DNA from: Bacillota bacterium
Lineage (GTDB): Bacteria > Bacillota > Limnochordia > Darwinibacteriales > Darwinibacteriaceae
Length of the DNA stretch: 24,698 nucleotides
Reading direction: 5' to 3'
Assembly (NCBI GenBank): GCA_012799115.1
Contig: JAAZLY010000017.1
Location: 1-24,698, forward strand
In this document: in pieces, positions 16,457-23,310 of the stretch
Layout of the letters: each line of letters opens with the position of its first letter
How positions within the stretch are numbered: position 1 is the stretch's first letter
Notes under the pieces: generated by a model
The model's input: the letters and a program-made list of their open reading frames with translations, nothing else
Database searches by the model: none
Told to the model about the DNA's origin: nothing
Position numbers and translations under genes: made by a program

Positions 16457-16978
16457 ATGAACGTTATCGTAACAACGTATAATCCACTGTGGACCGCTAT
16501 GTTTCGCGCTGAAGCTCTTGATCTTAGTGAAGTCTTCGGAGAAAATCTCCTGGACATTCACCACATTGGCAGTACGTCTGTTCCTGGACTTAAAGCGAAA
16601 CCAATCATCGATATCATGCCAATTGTCAAGGATATCCAGGTTATTGATACGTTAGGGGAGAAAATGCAGGAGTTGGGCTATGAAGCCATGGGGGAGTACG
16701 GCATACCTAATCGTCGCTATTTTCGTAAGGGTGGAGAAAACAGAACCCATCATGTCCACGTTTTTGAAGTGGGTAGTGAACATATCGAGAGGCACTTGGC
16801 TTTTCGGGATTACCTGCGGGCTCACCTAGATGAGGCCACGCGTTATGGGGATCTCAAAGAAGCTTTGGCCAAGAGGTATCCAGAGGATATCGAGGCGTAT
16901 ATGGACGGCAAAAATGACTACATCAAGCGAGTTGAAAGCCAAGCACTCTTGTGGGCCCGAAGCCAGTCAAACCTTTGA
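16457..16978 (+). CDS. GrpB family protein (UPF0157)
   Basis: A 173-residue protein of the GrpB/UPF0157 family, which has a nucleotidyltransferase-like fold. The signature IHHIGSTSVPGLKAKPIIDIM (about 34-54) and NRTHHVHVF (about 95-103) are clear. Family function is not settled; some members lie next to CoaE. Ribosome binding site AGGAGGG with good spacing. It is divergent from the CapA gene and separate from the CBS protein downstream, which has its own promoter. Confidence 0.9.
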   Translation: MNVIVTTYNPLWTAMFRAEALDLSEVFGENLLDIHHIGSTSVPGLKAKPIIDIMPIVKDIQVIDTLGEKMQELGYEAMGEYGIPNRRYFRKGGENRTHHVHVFEVGSEHIERHLAFRDYLRAHLDEATRYGDLKEALAKRYPEDIEAYMDGKNDYIKRVESQALLWARSQSNL

Positions 16979-16983
16979 ACACC

Positions 16984-17012
16984 TGGAAAAAAGCCATATT
17001 TTGTGTTATACT
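16984..17012 (+). promoter_or_regulatory. Promoter for the first CNNM/CorC-type gene
   Basis: TGGAAA (16984-16989), 17-base spacer, TATACT (17007-17012). The -10 matches the sigma-A consensus at five of six positions and the -35 at four. It lies 6 bases after the GrpB stop and about 230 bases before the next gene, implying a long leader. Confidence 0.5.
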
Positions 17013-17018
17013 ATACTA

Positions 17019-17243
17019 CAACTTAGTAGAAGAGGAGATGAATATGGACGAACCGCCGGCTCGAAGTTGCTATTTGAGCACTCAGGTGCTCGTAGGGATT
17101 ACGGTGTCGACTATGTATAGGCAGATTCGGATTCGATTCTTGCGCTTCGTCGCTGATGCATCCGCTACAGTTCCTTCCGTTTACCAGCTCTGCTGATGCG
17201 AACTTGCATTAGACGGCTAAACTAAATGGAGGGATTATGGTAA
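17019..17243 (+). other. Long untranslated leader of the first CNNM/CorC-type gene, unassigned
   Basis: About 225 bases between the promoter and the start codon. It contains a hairpin GAGCAC-TCAG-GTGCTC, a repeated GCTGATGC, and a 52-codon ATG frame at 17038 behind AGAGGAG whose product does not look like a conserved protein. Because the downstream family is linked to Mg2+ and other divalent metals I looked for an M-box or yybP-ykoY riboswitch and did not find their conserved cores. No terminator is evident. Confidence 0.35.
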
Positions 17244-18509
17244 ATGGATGGCAGTACGATAACGCTGATCGCATCACTTGGTGTCATGCTCATGATGTCT
17301 GCCTTTTTCTCGGCTACAGAAACTGCGTTCACATCGTTCAATTCAGTTAGGCTCAAGAATGCTAGCTCCAATGGAAATAAGAGGGCCGGTCTGGTTCTCA
17401 AGCTTGCGGAAGACTATGATCGAGTCTTAACCACGCTACTGATTGGCAACAACATTGTCAATATTACAGCAGCCTCAATTGGAACGGTGATTTTTACGCG
17501 TAGTTTTGGGGAGATTGGGGTAACCATATCCACTGTGGTTGTCACACTCTTGGTATTAATATTTGGAGAGATCTTCCCTAAGACTTTTGCCAAGGAAGCG
17601 TCCGATAGATTTGTTATGATGGTCGCCCCTGTTGTGCAATTCTTGATGACTGTCTTCGCTCCCCTGAACCTGGTCTTCGCCTGGGGCAAAGGTCAGCTGT
17701 CCAAGAGGCTGAATGTGCAGGAAGAACAGGGAATTACAGAAGAAGAACTGTTGACAATCGTTGAGGAGGCCCAGATTGAAGGGGGAATCAACGAGCAAGA
17801 AGGGGAGCTCATTCGAAGCGTGATTGAGTTTGATGACTTGGAAGTAGGGGATATTGTTACCCCGAGAGTTGACGTGGTGGCAGTGCCTGAAGATGCAGCG
17901 ATTGATGACGTCCTTAAGGTGTTTCGTGAATCAGGCTACTCAAGGCTTCCCGTCTATCAAGGCTCCATTGACGAGGTAGTGGGGATTATTAACCAAAAAG
18001 ACTTCCACAATGAACTTGCCGAGCACGCAGATTCGATTGCATCGATAATGAAACCGGCCATCTTTGTCACTACTTCAATGAAACTTTCTACTTTGATGAG
18101 CCACTTGCAACAAGCGAAGTCCCATATTGCGATTGTCACTGATGAGTATGGCGGTACACTTGGTATTGTCACCATGGAGGACATCATCGAAGAGTTGGTG
18201 GGCGAGATTTGGGATGAACACGATGAAGTCGTTGAGGAAATCGAAGAGTTGGGAGAGAATGAGTACAAGGTTATGGCCAGTGCTAATCTCGAGAAGGTCT
18301 TTCGCCTTCTAGATATTGAAGACGATGAAACTGATGCTACAACTGTTGGCGGATGGGCTATCGAGGAGTTGGGACGTGTTCCCCGAGAAGGGGATCAGTT
18401 CGACTTTGAGAACCTCTCGGTGACTATTTCGAAGACGAATGCGAGGCGGGTTTTGGAGACAACCATTCGTGTAAAGCAAGATTTGCTACATGAAGAAGAT
18501 GTAAGCTAG
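17244..18509 (+). CDS. CNNM/CorC-type membrane protein with CBS pair (paralogue 1)
   Basis: A 421-residue hemolysin-III-like/CorC protein: DUF21 (CNNM) membrane domain (about 1-175; ATETAFTSFN at 25-34, LLIGNNIVNI), two CBS domains (about 200-325; VTPRVDVVAV, ESGYSRLPVY, DEYGGTLGIVTMEDIIEELVGEI) and a C-terminal CorC_HlyC domain (about 345-415). Relatives take part in Mg2+ or Co2+ efflux/homeostasis, with CBS domains binding adenine nucleotides. The start at 17244 is 11 bases from GGAGGG, a little long. A second, closely related copy is at 23311; by eye about two thirds of residues are identical over the whole length. Confidence 0.9.
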   Translation: MDGSTITLIASLGVMLMMSAFFSATETAFTSFNSVRLKNASSNGNKRAGLVLKLAEDYDRVLTTLLIGNNIVNITAASIGTVIFTRSFGEIGVTISTVVVTLLVLIFGEIFPKTFAKEASDRFVMMVAPVVQFLMTVFAPLNLVFAWGKGQLSKRLNVQEEQGITEEELLTIVEEAQIEGGINEQEGELIRSVIEFDDLEVGDIVTPRVDVVAVPEDAAIDDVLKVFRESGYSRLPVYQGSIDEVVGIINQKDFHNELAEHADSIASIMKPAIFVTTSMKLSTLMSHLQQAKSHIAIVTDEYGGTLGIVTMEDIIEELVGEIWDEHDEVVEEIEELGENEYKVMASANLEKVFRLLDIEDDETDATTVGGWAIEELGRVPREGDQFDFENLSVTISKTNARRVLETTIRVKQDLLHEEDVS

Positions 18510-18521
18510 CGACGAAAATCG

Positions 18522-18530
18522 TGGTATAAA
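18522..18530 (+). promoter_or_regulatory. Possible extended -10 promoter for the structured RNA
   Basis: TGGTATAAA at 18522-18530 fits the TGnTATAAT extended -10 pattern; no good -35 lies 17 bases upstream. A transcript from about 18537 would start just before the folded region described next. Confidence 0.3.
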
Positions 18531-18540
18531 TTGGTAAGGA

Positions 18541-18671
18541 TAAAGTTTGCCAATTCGGGCAAGCTACGACTAAGGGATTGACCGGTACGGTGGCGCCACC
18601 CCATGTAGGTGGTTTGTCATGCACGATTCAGTTCATGCAAAGCAGTGCTTTGGTACCAAGATCAATCCCTG
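18541..18671 (+). ncRNA. Candidate structured leader RNA, class not recognised
   Basis: Dense nested complementarity: TTGCC 18547-18551 with GGCAA 18558-18562; AGGGATTGA 18573-18581 with TCAATCCCT 18662-18670; inside it GGTAC 18584-18588 with GTACC 18653-18657; inside that the palindrome GGTGGCGCCACC 18589-18600 whose CCACC could pair instead with GGTGG 18608-18612; and AAAGC 18639-18643 with GCTTT 18647-18651. It is followed at once by an intrinsic terminator and then, 58 bases later, by a zinc-ribbon gene. This layout is that of a riboswitch or an independent small RNA. I compared it from memory with c-di-GMP, c-di-AMP, T-box, M-box, cobalamin, lysine and ZTP patterns without a match. Confidence 0.5.
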
Positions 18672-18673
18672 CC

Positions 18674-18725
18674 AGAGACTGTTCGAAGTGGGAGAAATAC
18701 TCACTACGTTCAGTCTCTCTTTTTT
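18674..18725 (+). terminator. Intrinsic terminator upstream of the 123-aa zinc-ribbon gene
   Basis: AGAGACTG (18674-18681) pairs with CAGTCTCT (18711-18718), with an inner AGTG..AG/CTCACT stem, followed by CTTTTTT. It either ends the CNNM/CorC transcript after a 165-base 3' region or acts as the expression platform of the structured leader before the gene at 18784. Confidence 0.8.
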
Positions 18726-18783
18726 CGGATTGCGTTGACAGAGATCTTGGTTCCCAAAAACGCTCAGAGAGGGAGTCGGCCGC

Positions 18784-19155
18784 ATGTTTTTCGTAGGAAT
18801 TTTTGGGGTACAAAGCAAGGTAGAATCCTTGAAAACGGAAGTAGGCACACCCTGTCCTATCTGTGGTGCCTTCGATCGCTACGACATCAAAAAGGCGTAC
18901 ACTTATTTTCACTTCTTTTTTCTGCCCTTATGGAAGTGGAATAAACGGTACTACGTACAAACGCGGTGTTGTCAAAGAGTCTGTTCCCTTGATGAGAGCA
19001 TTGGTTCAAGAATTGAAGCTGGTGAGCAGGTGGAAATTACTAGAGAGCATATAACATGCGATCAGTCACACGACGTTCCATCACTCTGTTCTAGGTGTCG
19101 AGAGCCCGTAGAACCAAGTCATCGGTTCTGCCCACATTGCGGAGTGGAGCTCTAG
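18784..19155 (+). CDS. Small double zinc-ribbon protein
   Basis: A 123-residue protein with two probable zinc sites. The N-terminal half starts MFFVGIFGV and has CPIC (C24, C27) with CC (C62, C63); between them FFFLPLWKWNKRYYV is a pattern seen in short zinc-ribbon proteins of clostridia, probably a membrane-facing or buried strand pair. The C-terminal end is a classic ribbon, CSRC (C102, C105) and CPHC (C116, C119). No enzymatic motif is present; function unknown. Ribosome binding site GAGGGAG. It sits behind a terminator and structured leader, so its expression is probably conditional. It is one of two zinc-ribbon genes within 1.7 kb. Confidence 0.8.
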   Translation: MFFVGIFGVQSKVESLKTEVGTPCPICGAFDRYDIKKAYTYFHFFFLPLWKWNKRYYVQTRCCQRVCSLDESIGSRIEAGEQVEITREHITCDQSHDVPSLCSRCREPVEPSHRFCPHCGVEL

Positions 19156-19210
19156 GTGGCTCGTTACCAGGCTGGTCTGATGCGCTTCTGTCGGGCAGTC
19201 TCTATATTAT

Positions 19211-19237
19211 TGTAGAAGGATAAATAATTATTCTACA
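19211..19237. repeat. Palindrome upstream of the coiled-coil protein promoter
   Basis: TGTAGAA (19211-19217) and TTCTACA (19231-19237) form a 7-bp inverted repeat separated by an AT-rich 13-base spacer, 30 bases before the -35 box of the next gene. It could be an operator or a weak hairpin after the zinc-ribbon gene; there is no T-run. Confidence 0.4.
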
Positions 19238-19266
19238 CTGTTCAAATACCACTGTCAATACCTTAT

Positions 19267-19295
19267 TTGCAAATCTTCGCCTTTTGTGATATTCT
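19267..19295 (+). promoter_or_regulatory. Promoter of the coiled-coil hypothetical gene
   Basis: TTGCAA (19267-19272), 17-base spacer, TATTCT (19290-19295), about 50 bases before the start codon. Spacing is ideal and both boxes are good matches to the sigma-A consensus. Confidence 0.55.
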
Positions 19296-19346
19296 AGACG
19301 TAGGCAAGACGTGTGTTAACGCCAAGAATAGATACGGAGGCTCACA

Positions 19347-20207
19347 ATGGATTTGCTGAATGAACAGGTAACACATAAGAGCTTTGGCACAGGGAGCGTT
19401 GTCGCATGTGACGATTCTTACATCGAGGTGCGCTTCGAGCTCGGGCTGAAAAAGTTCGTGTTCCCAGACGTTTTTGGAACCTACCTCACTCTGGTCGATC
19501 CCAAACTTGCGAAGCGGATTGATAGCGTAAAGCAGAAGATAGAACTAGAGAGACAAGCGGAGGAGGCCAGACTCGAAGCAGAGCGAGCTGCCGAAGAGGA
19601 GAGACGTCGCCAGGATCAAGAACGCCAAGAACTCTTGAAGAACCACAAGCTTTCTCCTGTTTCGCAAGTGGCCTTCTGGTGCGATCAAACAGAGCAGGAG
19701 AACGTCTTTTCAGAGTGGACGGTTTTTACGGGCCTAAGGAAGAGTGGAGCCCATAAGGGTAGTCCTAATCGCTTGGTGCGTCTGCACCAAAATAGTTGCT
19801 GTTTGATCACAGCTCGGGAAGCTAACGAACCCGAAAGAGATAGACGGATTGTTGGTCTATTTATGGTGGGTGAGAACTTCATAGGAAAGCTTTGCGAGGA
19901 TGGAGATATTCCAGCGCATTCCAGATATAGGTTGCGCTTGAGCCCAGAAGAATCCGAGAAACTACTCTTTTGGAAGTACTATGTCAACGAGCGTTACCCA
20001 GACAACATGACGTGGAACAGCGGCAGACATCGCTATTTCGATAATGTGTGGATGGCTCAAATCTTGCAGGACATTGTAGCTCTAAAGGAAGAGTCGGCAG
20101 ACCAAGACCTCGTAACGGAGTTCTTGGACCACTTCTGTTACATGAATCGACTGGAGAAAGAGGATCTACCCAGGCCAAATGGTGCGCTAGCTCGAGAAAG
20201 TGCCTAA
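19347..20207 (+). CDS. Uncharacterised protein: SH3-like N-terminus, coiled coil, conserved C-terminal domain
   Basis: A 286-residue protein I cannot assign a function. Residues 1-52 (VTHKSFGTGSVVACDDSYIEVRF, then KKFVFPDVFGTYL) look like a small beta-barrel of the type found at the start of several clostridial hypothetical proteins. Residues about 55-105 are a charged helix rich in Glu, Arg and Ala, predicted coiled coil. Residues about 115-270 form a compact domain with RLVRLHQNSCCLITAREANE, RRIVGLFMVGENFIGKLCED and EKLLFWKYYVNERYP. No transmembrane segment or signal peptide. It has its own promoter, GGAGG ribosome binding site and a strong hairpin after the stop, so it is monocistronic. 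Confidence 0.75.
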   Translation: MDLLNEQVTHKSFGTGSVVACDDSYIEVRFELGLKKFVFPDVFGTYLTLVDPKLAKRIDSVKQKIELERQAEEARLEAERAAEEERRRQDQERQELLKNHKLSPVSQVAFWCDQTEQENVFSEWTVFTGLRKSGAHKGSPNRLVRLHQNSCCLITAREANEPERDRRIVGLFMVGENFIGKLCEDGDIPAHSRYRLRLSPEESEKLLFWKYYVNERYPDNMTWNSGRHRYFDNVWMAQILQDIVALKEESADQDLVTEFLDHFCYMNRLEKEDLPRPNGALARESA

Positions 20208-20213
20208 AGAAGC

Positions 20214-20244
20214 GAAGACCCGGTTTCTAAGAAACCGGGTCTTC
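20214..20244. terminator. Shared terminator hairpin between convergent genes
   Basis: Perfect 14-bp stem GAAGACCCGGTTTC / GAAACCGGGTCTTC with a TAA loop, 6 bases after the coiled-coil gene and 55 bases past the end of the minus-strand zinc-ribbon gene. T-tracts are weak on both sides, but the stem is strong and placed to serve both. Confidence 0.75.
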
Positions 20245-20299
20245 TGCAAATTGGATCACGGGAGTACAGGAATCCCTGTCTAGGTGACGAAGATTTATG

Positions 20300-20461
20300 T
20301 TAGAACATCGAGGCAAAATTGATCGGTCTGCGGCTTACCTTTTTCTTGGCTTCAACGTTTGGATACGCATTCTTGATGCGATTCGTTAGAGCACCAGAGC
20401 ACTTCTGACAATATGACAGATGTGAACGATTAGCGGCATGGCAGTCAGGACAAATTTTCAT
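20300..20461 (-). CDS. 53-residue zinc-ribbon protein behind a c-di-AMP riboswitch
   Basis: Minus-strand frame from ATG 20461-20459 to TAA 20302-20300. The product starts MKICPDCHAANRSHLSYCQK and continues CSGALTNRIK, giving four cysteines as CPDC and CQKC in the spacing of a single zinc ribbon, then a basic tail (AKKKVSRRP) and the end INFASMF. The ribosome binding site AAAGGAGA is 7 bases from the ATG. No signal peptide or membrane helix, so it is probably a small cytoplasmic protein, perhaps binding nucleic acid or protein; function unknown. It is the only gene after the riboswitch and terminator at 20494-20710, and its transcript runs to the shared hairpin at 20214-20244. Confidence 0.78.
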   Translation of the reverse strand: MKICPDCHAANRSHLSYCQKCSGALTNRIKNAYPNVEAKKKVSRRPINFASMF

Positions 20462-20493
20462 GACAACATCTCCTTTAGATTATTTTGGGTAAC

Positions 20494-20541
20494 AAAAAAG
20501 CGCTAAGGCGTTTTGGCTTTGTGCCAAAACGGCAACGCGCC
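20494..20541 (-). terminator. Expression-platform terminator of the c-di-AMP riboswitch
   Basis: On the minus strand CGTTTTGGC (20531-20523) pairs with GCCAAAACG (20517-20509), extended across a small internal loop by GCGC (20540-20537) and GCGC (20503-20500), and is followed directly by TTTTTT (20499-20494). It lies between the aptamer and the zinc-ribbon start codon, so when formed it would stop transcription before the gene. Confidence 0.85.
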
Positions 20542-20548
20542 TGGTGTA

Positions 20549-20671
20549 CTCCTACGAGGTTAGCTGACGGATTAGGGCACCCAAGTTGCCCTTCTTGCCT
20601 CAGGATGTCGAGAGCAAGATTCACCCCAAAAATGGTTCCCCCGCTATACAAACGAAAAATGCAATTCGGAG
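20549..20671 (-). ncRNA. Cyclic-di-AMP riboswitch aptamer (ydaO/yuaA class)
   Basis: The minus strand carries the conserved core of this class in order: CTCCGAATTGC (20671-20661), GCGGGGGAACC (20644-20634), TGGGGTGAATC (20628-20618), a hairpin TCTTGC/GCAAGA, the stem AGGGCA (20592-20587) / TGCCCT (20579-20574), then AATCCGTCAGCTAACCTCGT (20573-20554) and AGGAG, whose GGAG closes P1 with CTCC. The last block is nearly identical to known ydaO RNAs. In this class ligand binding favours the terminator and switches the gene off. The call is from recognition of the consensus, not a covariance search. Confidence 0.88.
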
Positions 20672-20682
20672 ATATCGTCTAT

Positions 20683-20710
20683 ACTATATCACTTATTCGG
20701 GAAGAATCAA
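20683..20710 (-). promoter_or_regulatory. Promoter of the c-di-AMP riboswitch transcript
   Basis: On the minus strand TTGATT (20710-20705), 16-base spacer, TATAGT (20688-20683). The -10 matches five of six consensus bases. Transcription would start near 20676, only a few bases before the first aptamer helix, which supports both calls. Confidence 0.6.
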
Positions 20711-20790
20711 GCGCAACCAAGAAAAAAGATAGACAATTTTCAGAGTTTTCACCGCAAGATTTTATCAAAGAGTTAAGGGGAGAGAACTTC

Positions 20791-22329
20791 ATGCGCGAAG
20801 TAGTAAGAAAGGCAGTAGTTCTTCTGATAGCGTTGGTCCTACTGGTCATTCCCATGCAAGAGCTGCGCGGAAAGAGTCTGACCGAAGAGGAGACTTTTCT
20901 CTCAAAACACGGCGTCTACTATCAGATCTTTGTGCGCGCTTTTGCCGATGGCAATGGTGATGGCCTAGGAGATTTGAGAGGCATCATTGATCGCTTGGAT
21001 TACTTAGAGGAGTTAGGCGTTAGTGGTATCTGGCTCACTCCGATTCATCCCTCGCCAAGCTATCACAAGTACGATGTGACAGATTTTTATGCCATTGACG
21101 AGGAAATTGGCAGCCTCGAGGACTTTGAAGAATTGGTCGAAAAAGCCCATCAACGAGATATTCGAGTGATCATGGATTTGGTCTTGCATCATACAAGCAA
21201 CTTGCATCCTTGGTTTATTGCCGCGGGCCTTGACTCAGAAAGTGTCTACCGGGACTACTATATTTGGGCTGATCCTGACACGAATCTAGAAATGCCAGGA
21301 CCGTGGGCGCAGCGGGTTTGGCATCCCCATGCAGACGGTCATTACTTTGGACTCTTCTGGGAGGGAATGCCAGATCTGAACTATGATAATCCTCGTGTAC
21401 GTGAAGAGGCCAAGGCGATTGCTGAATTTTGGCTGGAACGAGGAGTTGACGGTTTTCGCCTAGACGCCGCGATGCATATCTATGCCCATGCAGACACGGA
21501 TCGCTCGGTGGAATGGTGGGTTGAGTTGCGGGAACATCTGGTAGGGATCAAGCCAGATGTGTACCTAGTAGCAGAGGTTTGGGACAAATGGACAGTTGTG
21601 GCACCGTATTACGCTGCTTTTGATTCTTGCTTCAATTTTGATCTCGCCAACTTAATCATCCTCAGTGCGCGAGGCGGTTCCGACTTTGGTTTGGCTCGTG
21701 TGGCAGAGCGTTTCACGAACCGTTACAAGGAATATTCTGAGTGGGTTATCGACGCTCCATTCTTGACAAATCACGATCAAGATCGCCTGATGTCCGTCCT
21801 TGATGATGTCCACCAGGCGAAGATGGCCGCTTCGGTATATCTGACCCTACCTGGTAATCCCTTTGTCTACTATGGAGAAGAGATTGGTATGAAGGGAAGC
21901 GGTCCGGATGAAAACAAGCGCGAGCCCTTTAAGTGGTACGAGTTAACAGGCCCGGGGCAGAGTACTTGGCGTGCTTCAACGTTCAACACAGGGAGTTGGC
22001 AACCCTCCCTGGAAGAACAACAGCAAGATGCCGACTCTATCTGGAATCATTACAGAAACTTGATTCATCTACGTGAAGGTAATCTACCTCTGAAAGTGGG
22101 AAGCATTGTTCCGATTGACACTGGTAACAAGCAGGTAGTAGGGTTCTATCGGGAGTGGAAGGATCAACGTGTGCTGGTACTGCACAACCTAAACCCTGCC
22201 TGGCAGGAAGTGGAGCTGAGTCTCGAAGACCCCCAGAGCTGGAACGTACTTCATAGTGATGGTGAGGTGGAATGGGGGACCAGCGCCATCACACTAAGTC
22301 CCCGCTCGTCTCTTGTAATCGAGCAGTAA
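20791..22329 (+). CDS. Exported GH13 alpha-amylase/alpha-glucosidase family enzyme
   Basis: A 512-residue glycoside hydrolase of family 13, acting on alpha-glucans or oligosaccharides. A signal peptide (about 1-28) lacks a lipobox cysteine, so the enzyme is probably periplasmic or secreted. The calcium loop is DGNGDGLGD (53-61). Catalytic residues are D225 (GFRLD, nucleophile), E262 (VAEVWD, acid/base) and D329 (TNHDQ, transition-state aspartate). In conserved region I, DLVLHH has His133 where Asn is usual, a small oddity. A beta domain (about 430-512) follows. The start at 20791 is chosen because AAGGGGAGAG precedes it and a signal peptide follows; the frame upstream to 20485 runs through the opposite-strand riboswitch. 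No sugar transporter is adjacent. Confidence 0.92.
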   Translation: MREVVRKAVVLLIALVLLVIPMQELRGKSLTEEETFLSKHGVYYQIFVRAFADGNGDGLGDLRGIIDRLDYLEELGVSGIWLTPIHPSPSYHKYDVTDFYAIDEEIGSLEDFEELVEKAHQRDIRVIMDLVLHHTSNLHPWFIAAGLDSESVYRDYYIWADPDTNLEMPGPWAQRVWHPHADGHYFGLFWEGMPDLNYDNPRVREEAKAIAEFWLERGVDGFRLDAAMHIYAHADTDRSVEWWVELREHLVGIKPDVYLVAEVWDKWTVVAPYYAAFDSCFNFDLANLIILSARGGSDFGLARVAERFTNRYKEYSEWVIDAPFLTNHDQDRLMSVLDDVHQAKMAASVYLTLPGNPFVYYGEEIGMKGSGPDENKREPFKWYELTGPGQSTWRASTFNTGSWQPSLEEQQQDADSIWNHYRNLIHLREGNLPLKVGSIVPIDTGNKQVVGFYREWKDQRVLVLHNLNPAWQEVELSLEDPQSWNVLHSDGEVEWGTSAITLSPRSSLVIEQ

Positions 22330-22344
22330 GGGACTCCTTACTGC
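22323..22344. terminator. Hairpin containing both convergent stop codons
   Basis: Perfect 9-bp stem GCAGTAAGG / CCTTACTGC with a GACT loop. The left arm holds the TAA of the GH13 gene (22327-22329) and the right arm the stop of the minus-strand gene (22338-22340). There is no T-run, so it may act as a weak two-way terminator or simply mRNA end protection. Confidence 0.6.
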
Positions 22345-23042
22345 ACAAACTCCATTGCTACGAAGTGGTCATCTTCGCCATAACCGAACCCTAGGATATT
22401 ATCTCCTCGAAAGGCGAAGAACTCGACATGCCCATCTATGAACTCTGGTTCTGTATCAAAGTAGAAACCAGCTTCTCTCACGTCTTCAATATAAGCACGG
22501 ATGATGTCACTGTTTGCAACCGTGATCTCCAGATAGACGCTTCCACCCTCCTTGAGGACCTTGTGAATGGTACCTTTCAGTTCGGGTAACCCAGGTAGCT
22601 CGCCATGAGGCCAAGGGAGGCCCTCTTCTTTTGCTTCCTCATTTTCCTGATCCATGCTGATATCTAAACCTGTCAGAACTGCATAAACGGATGTCTTTCC
22701 TGCATAGACGGGATTGGCATCCATCGCAGTTTCACTAAGCATAAGTGTGTGATGGACACCATCAAGCGTGGCCGAGATCATATAACCCCCAGGTAACGGG
22801 GTAATGCTCAGTTCTTCAGCTTCCTTGAGTTCTTCAACATAGAGATCATGTAACTTGTCTAGAGCGAAGTCGGTGACTATCGAGATCTCTAAACCCCGAT
22901 TCGACGGATTTTCTCTAACATCAATGACTTCTGCGTCCTCGGGGAGTTTCAAAAGGCCGTCCGGTAGGATCGGGCTTGCAGATATACAGATGCTGAACAT
23001 AAACACGATAAGAATGACAATCCATGGCAGAACCCTTTTCAT
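22338..23042 (-). CDS. Exported protein of unknown function
   Basis: A 234-residue product with a signal peptide (MKRVLPWIVILIVFMFSICI, cleavage near ISA/SP) and no recognised domain. The mature part begins SPILPDGLLKLPEDAEVIDV, is acidic, and shows alternating beta-strand-like segments (SRGLEISIVTDF-like, GGYMISATLDGVHHTLMLSE, FFAFRGDNILGFGYGEDDHF). The pattern of a short helix (ALDKLHDLYVEELKEAEE) followed by strands recalls small secreted proteins that process polymer-like ligands, but I do not assign a function. I use the ATG at 23042, which gives the signal peptide at the N-terminus after GAGAGG; a longer form from ATG 23090 or TTG 23093 behind GAGGAG is possible but would put 16-17 charged residues before the signal. 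Confidence 0.65.
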   Translation of the reverse strand: MKRVLPWIVILIVFMFSICISASPILPDGLLKLPEDAEVIDVRENPSNRGLEISIVTDFALDKLHDLYVEELKEAEELSITPLPGGYMISATLDGVHHTLMLSETAMDANPVYAGKTSVYAVLTGLDISMDQENEEAKEEGLPWPHGELPGLPELKGTIHKVLKEGGSVYLEITVANSDIIRAYIEDVREAGFYFDTEPEFIDGHVEFFAFRGDNILGFGYGEDDHFVAMEFVQ

Positions 23043-23310
23043 AGTATCTCGCCTCTCAGTTTTTTCGTCGTGCATGTTCTGCGCCCTCATCAACTCCTCA
23101 TGGAGTGAAGTATCGAGCTTCCATGATGTGGTAAATTCGGTAGCTTGAGCAATTCTCCTGCATACAGAGGGTCGGTATTAGAAGAATCATCCATCGCCCC
23201 CGAGTACACCATATGATGTGGAGGGTACGAGTGGCGAAAACGAGCAGATGAGCTCGAAGAGCATTGAAAACACTTGATGGGGAAGACTACTTAGCGGGGG
23301 TTCTCGGGAA

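Noticed and set aside
17038..17196. 52-codon frame in the leader, behind AGAGGAG
   Set aside because: The predicted peptide has no conserved look and codon use is unlike the neighbouring genes; kept only as part of the leader description.
17013..17243. M-box or yybP-ykoY riboswitch before the CNNM/CorC gene
   Set aside because: Neither conserved core could be aligned to the leader, despite the attractive metal link.
18580..18605. T-box-like GGGGTGGCGCCACCG on the minus strand
   Set aside because: The T-box core GGGTGGNACCGCG is not matched well, and no gene lies downstream on that strand.
20485..20790. 5' extension of the GH13 reading frame by 102 codons
   Set aside because: It has no ribosome binding site, precedes a proper signal peptide with its own strong site at 20791, and is the antisense of the c-di-AMP riboswitch.
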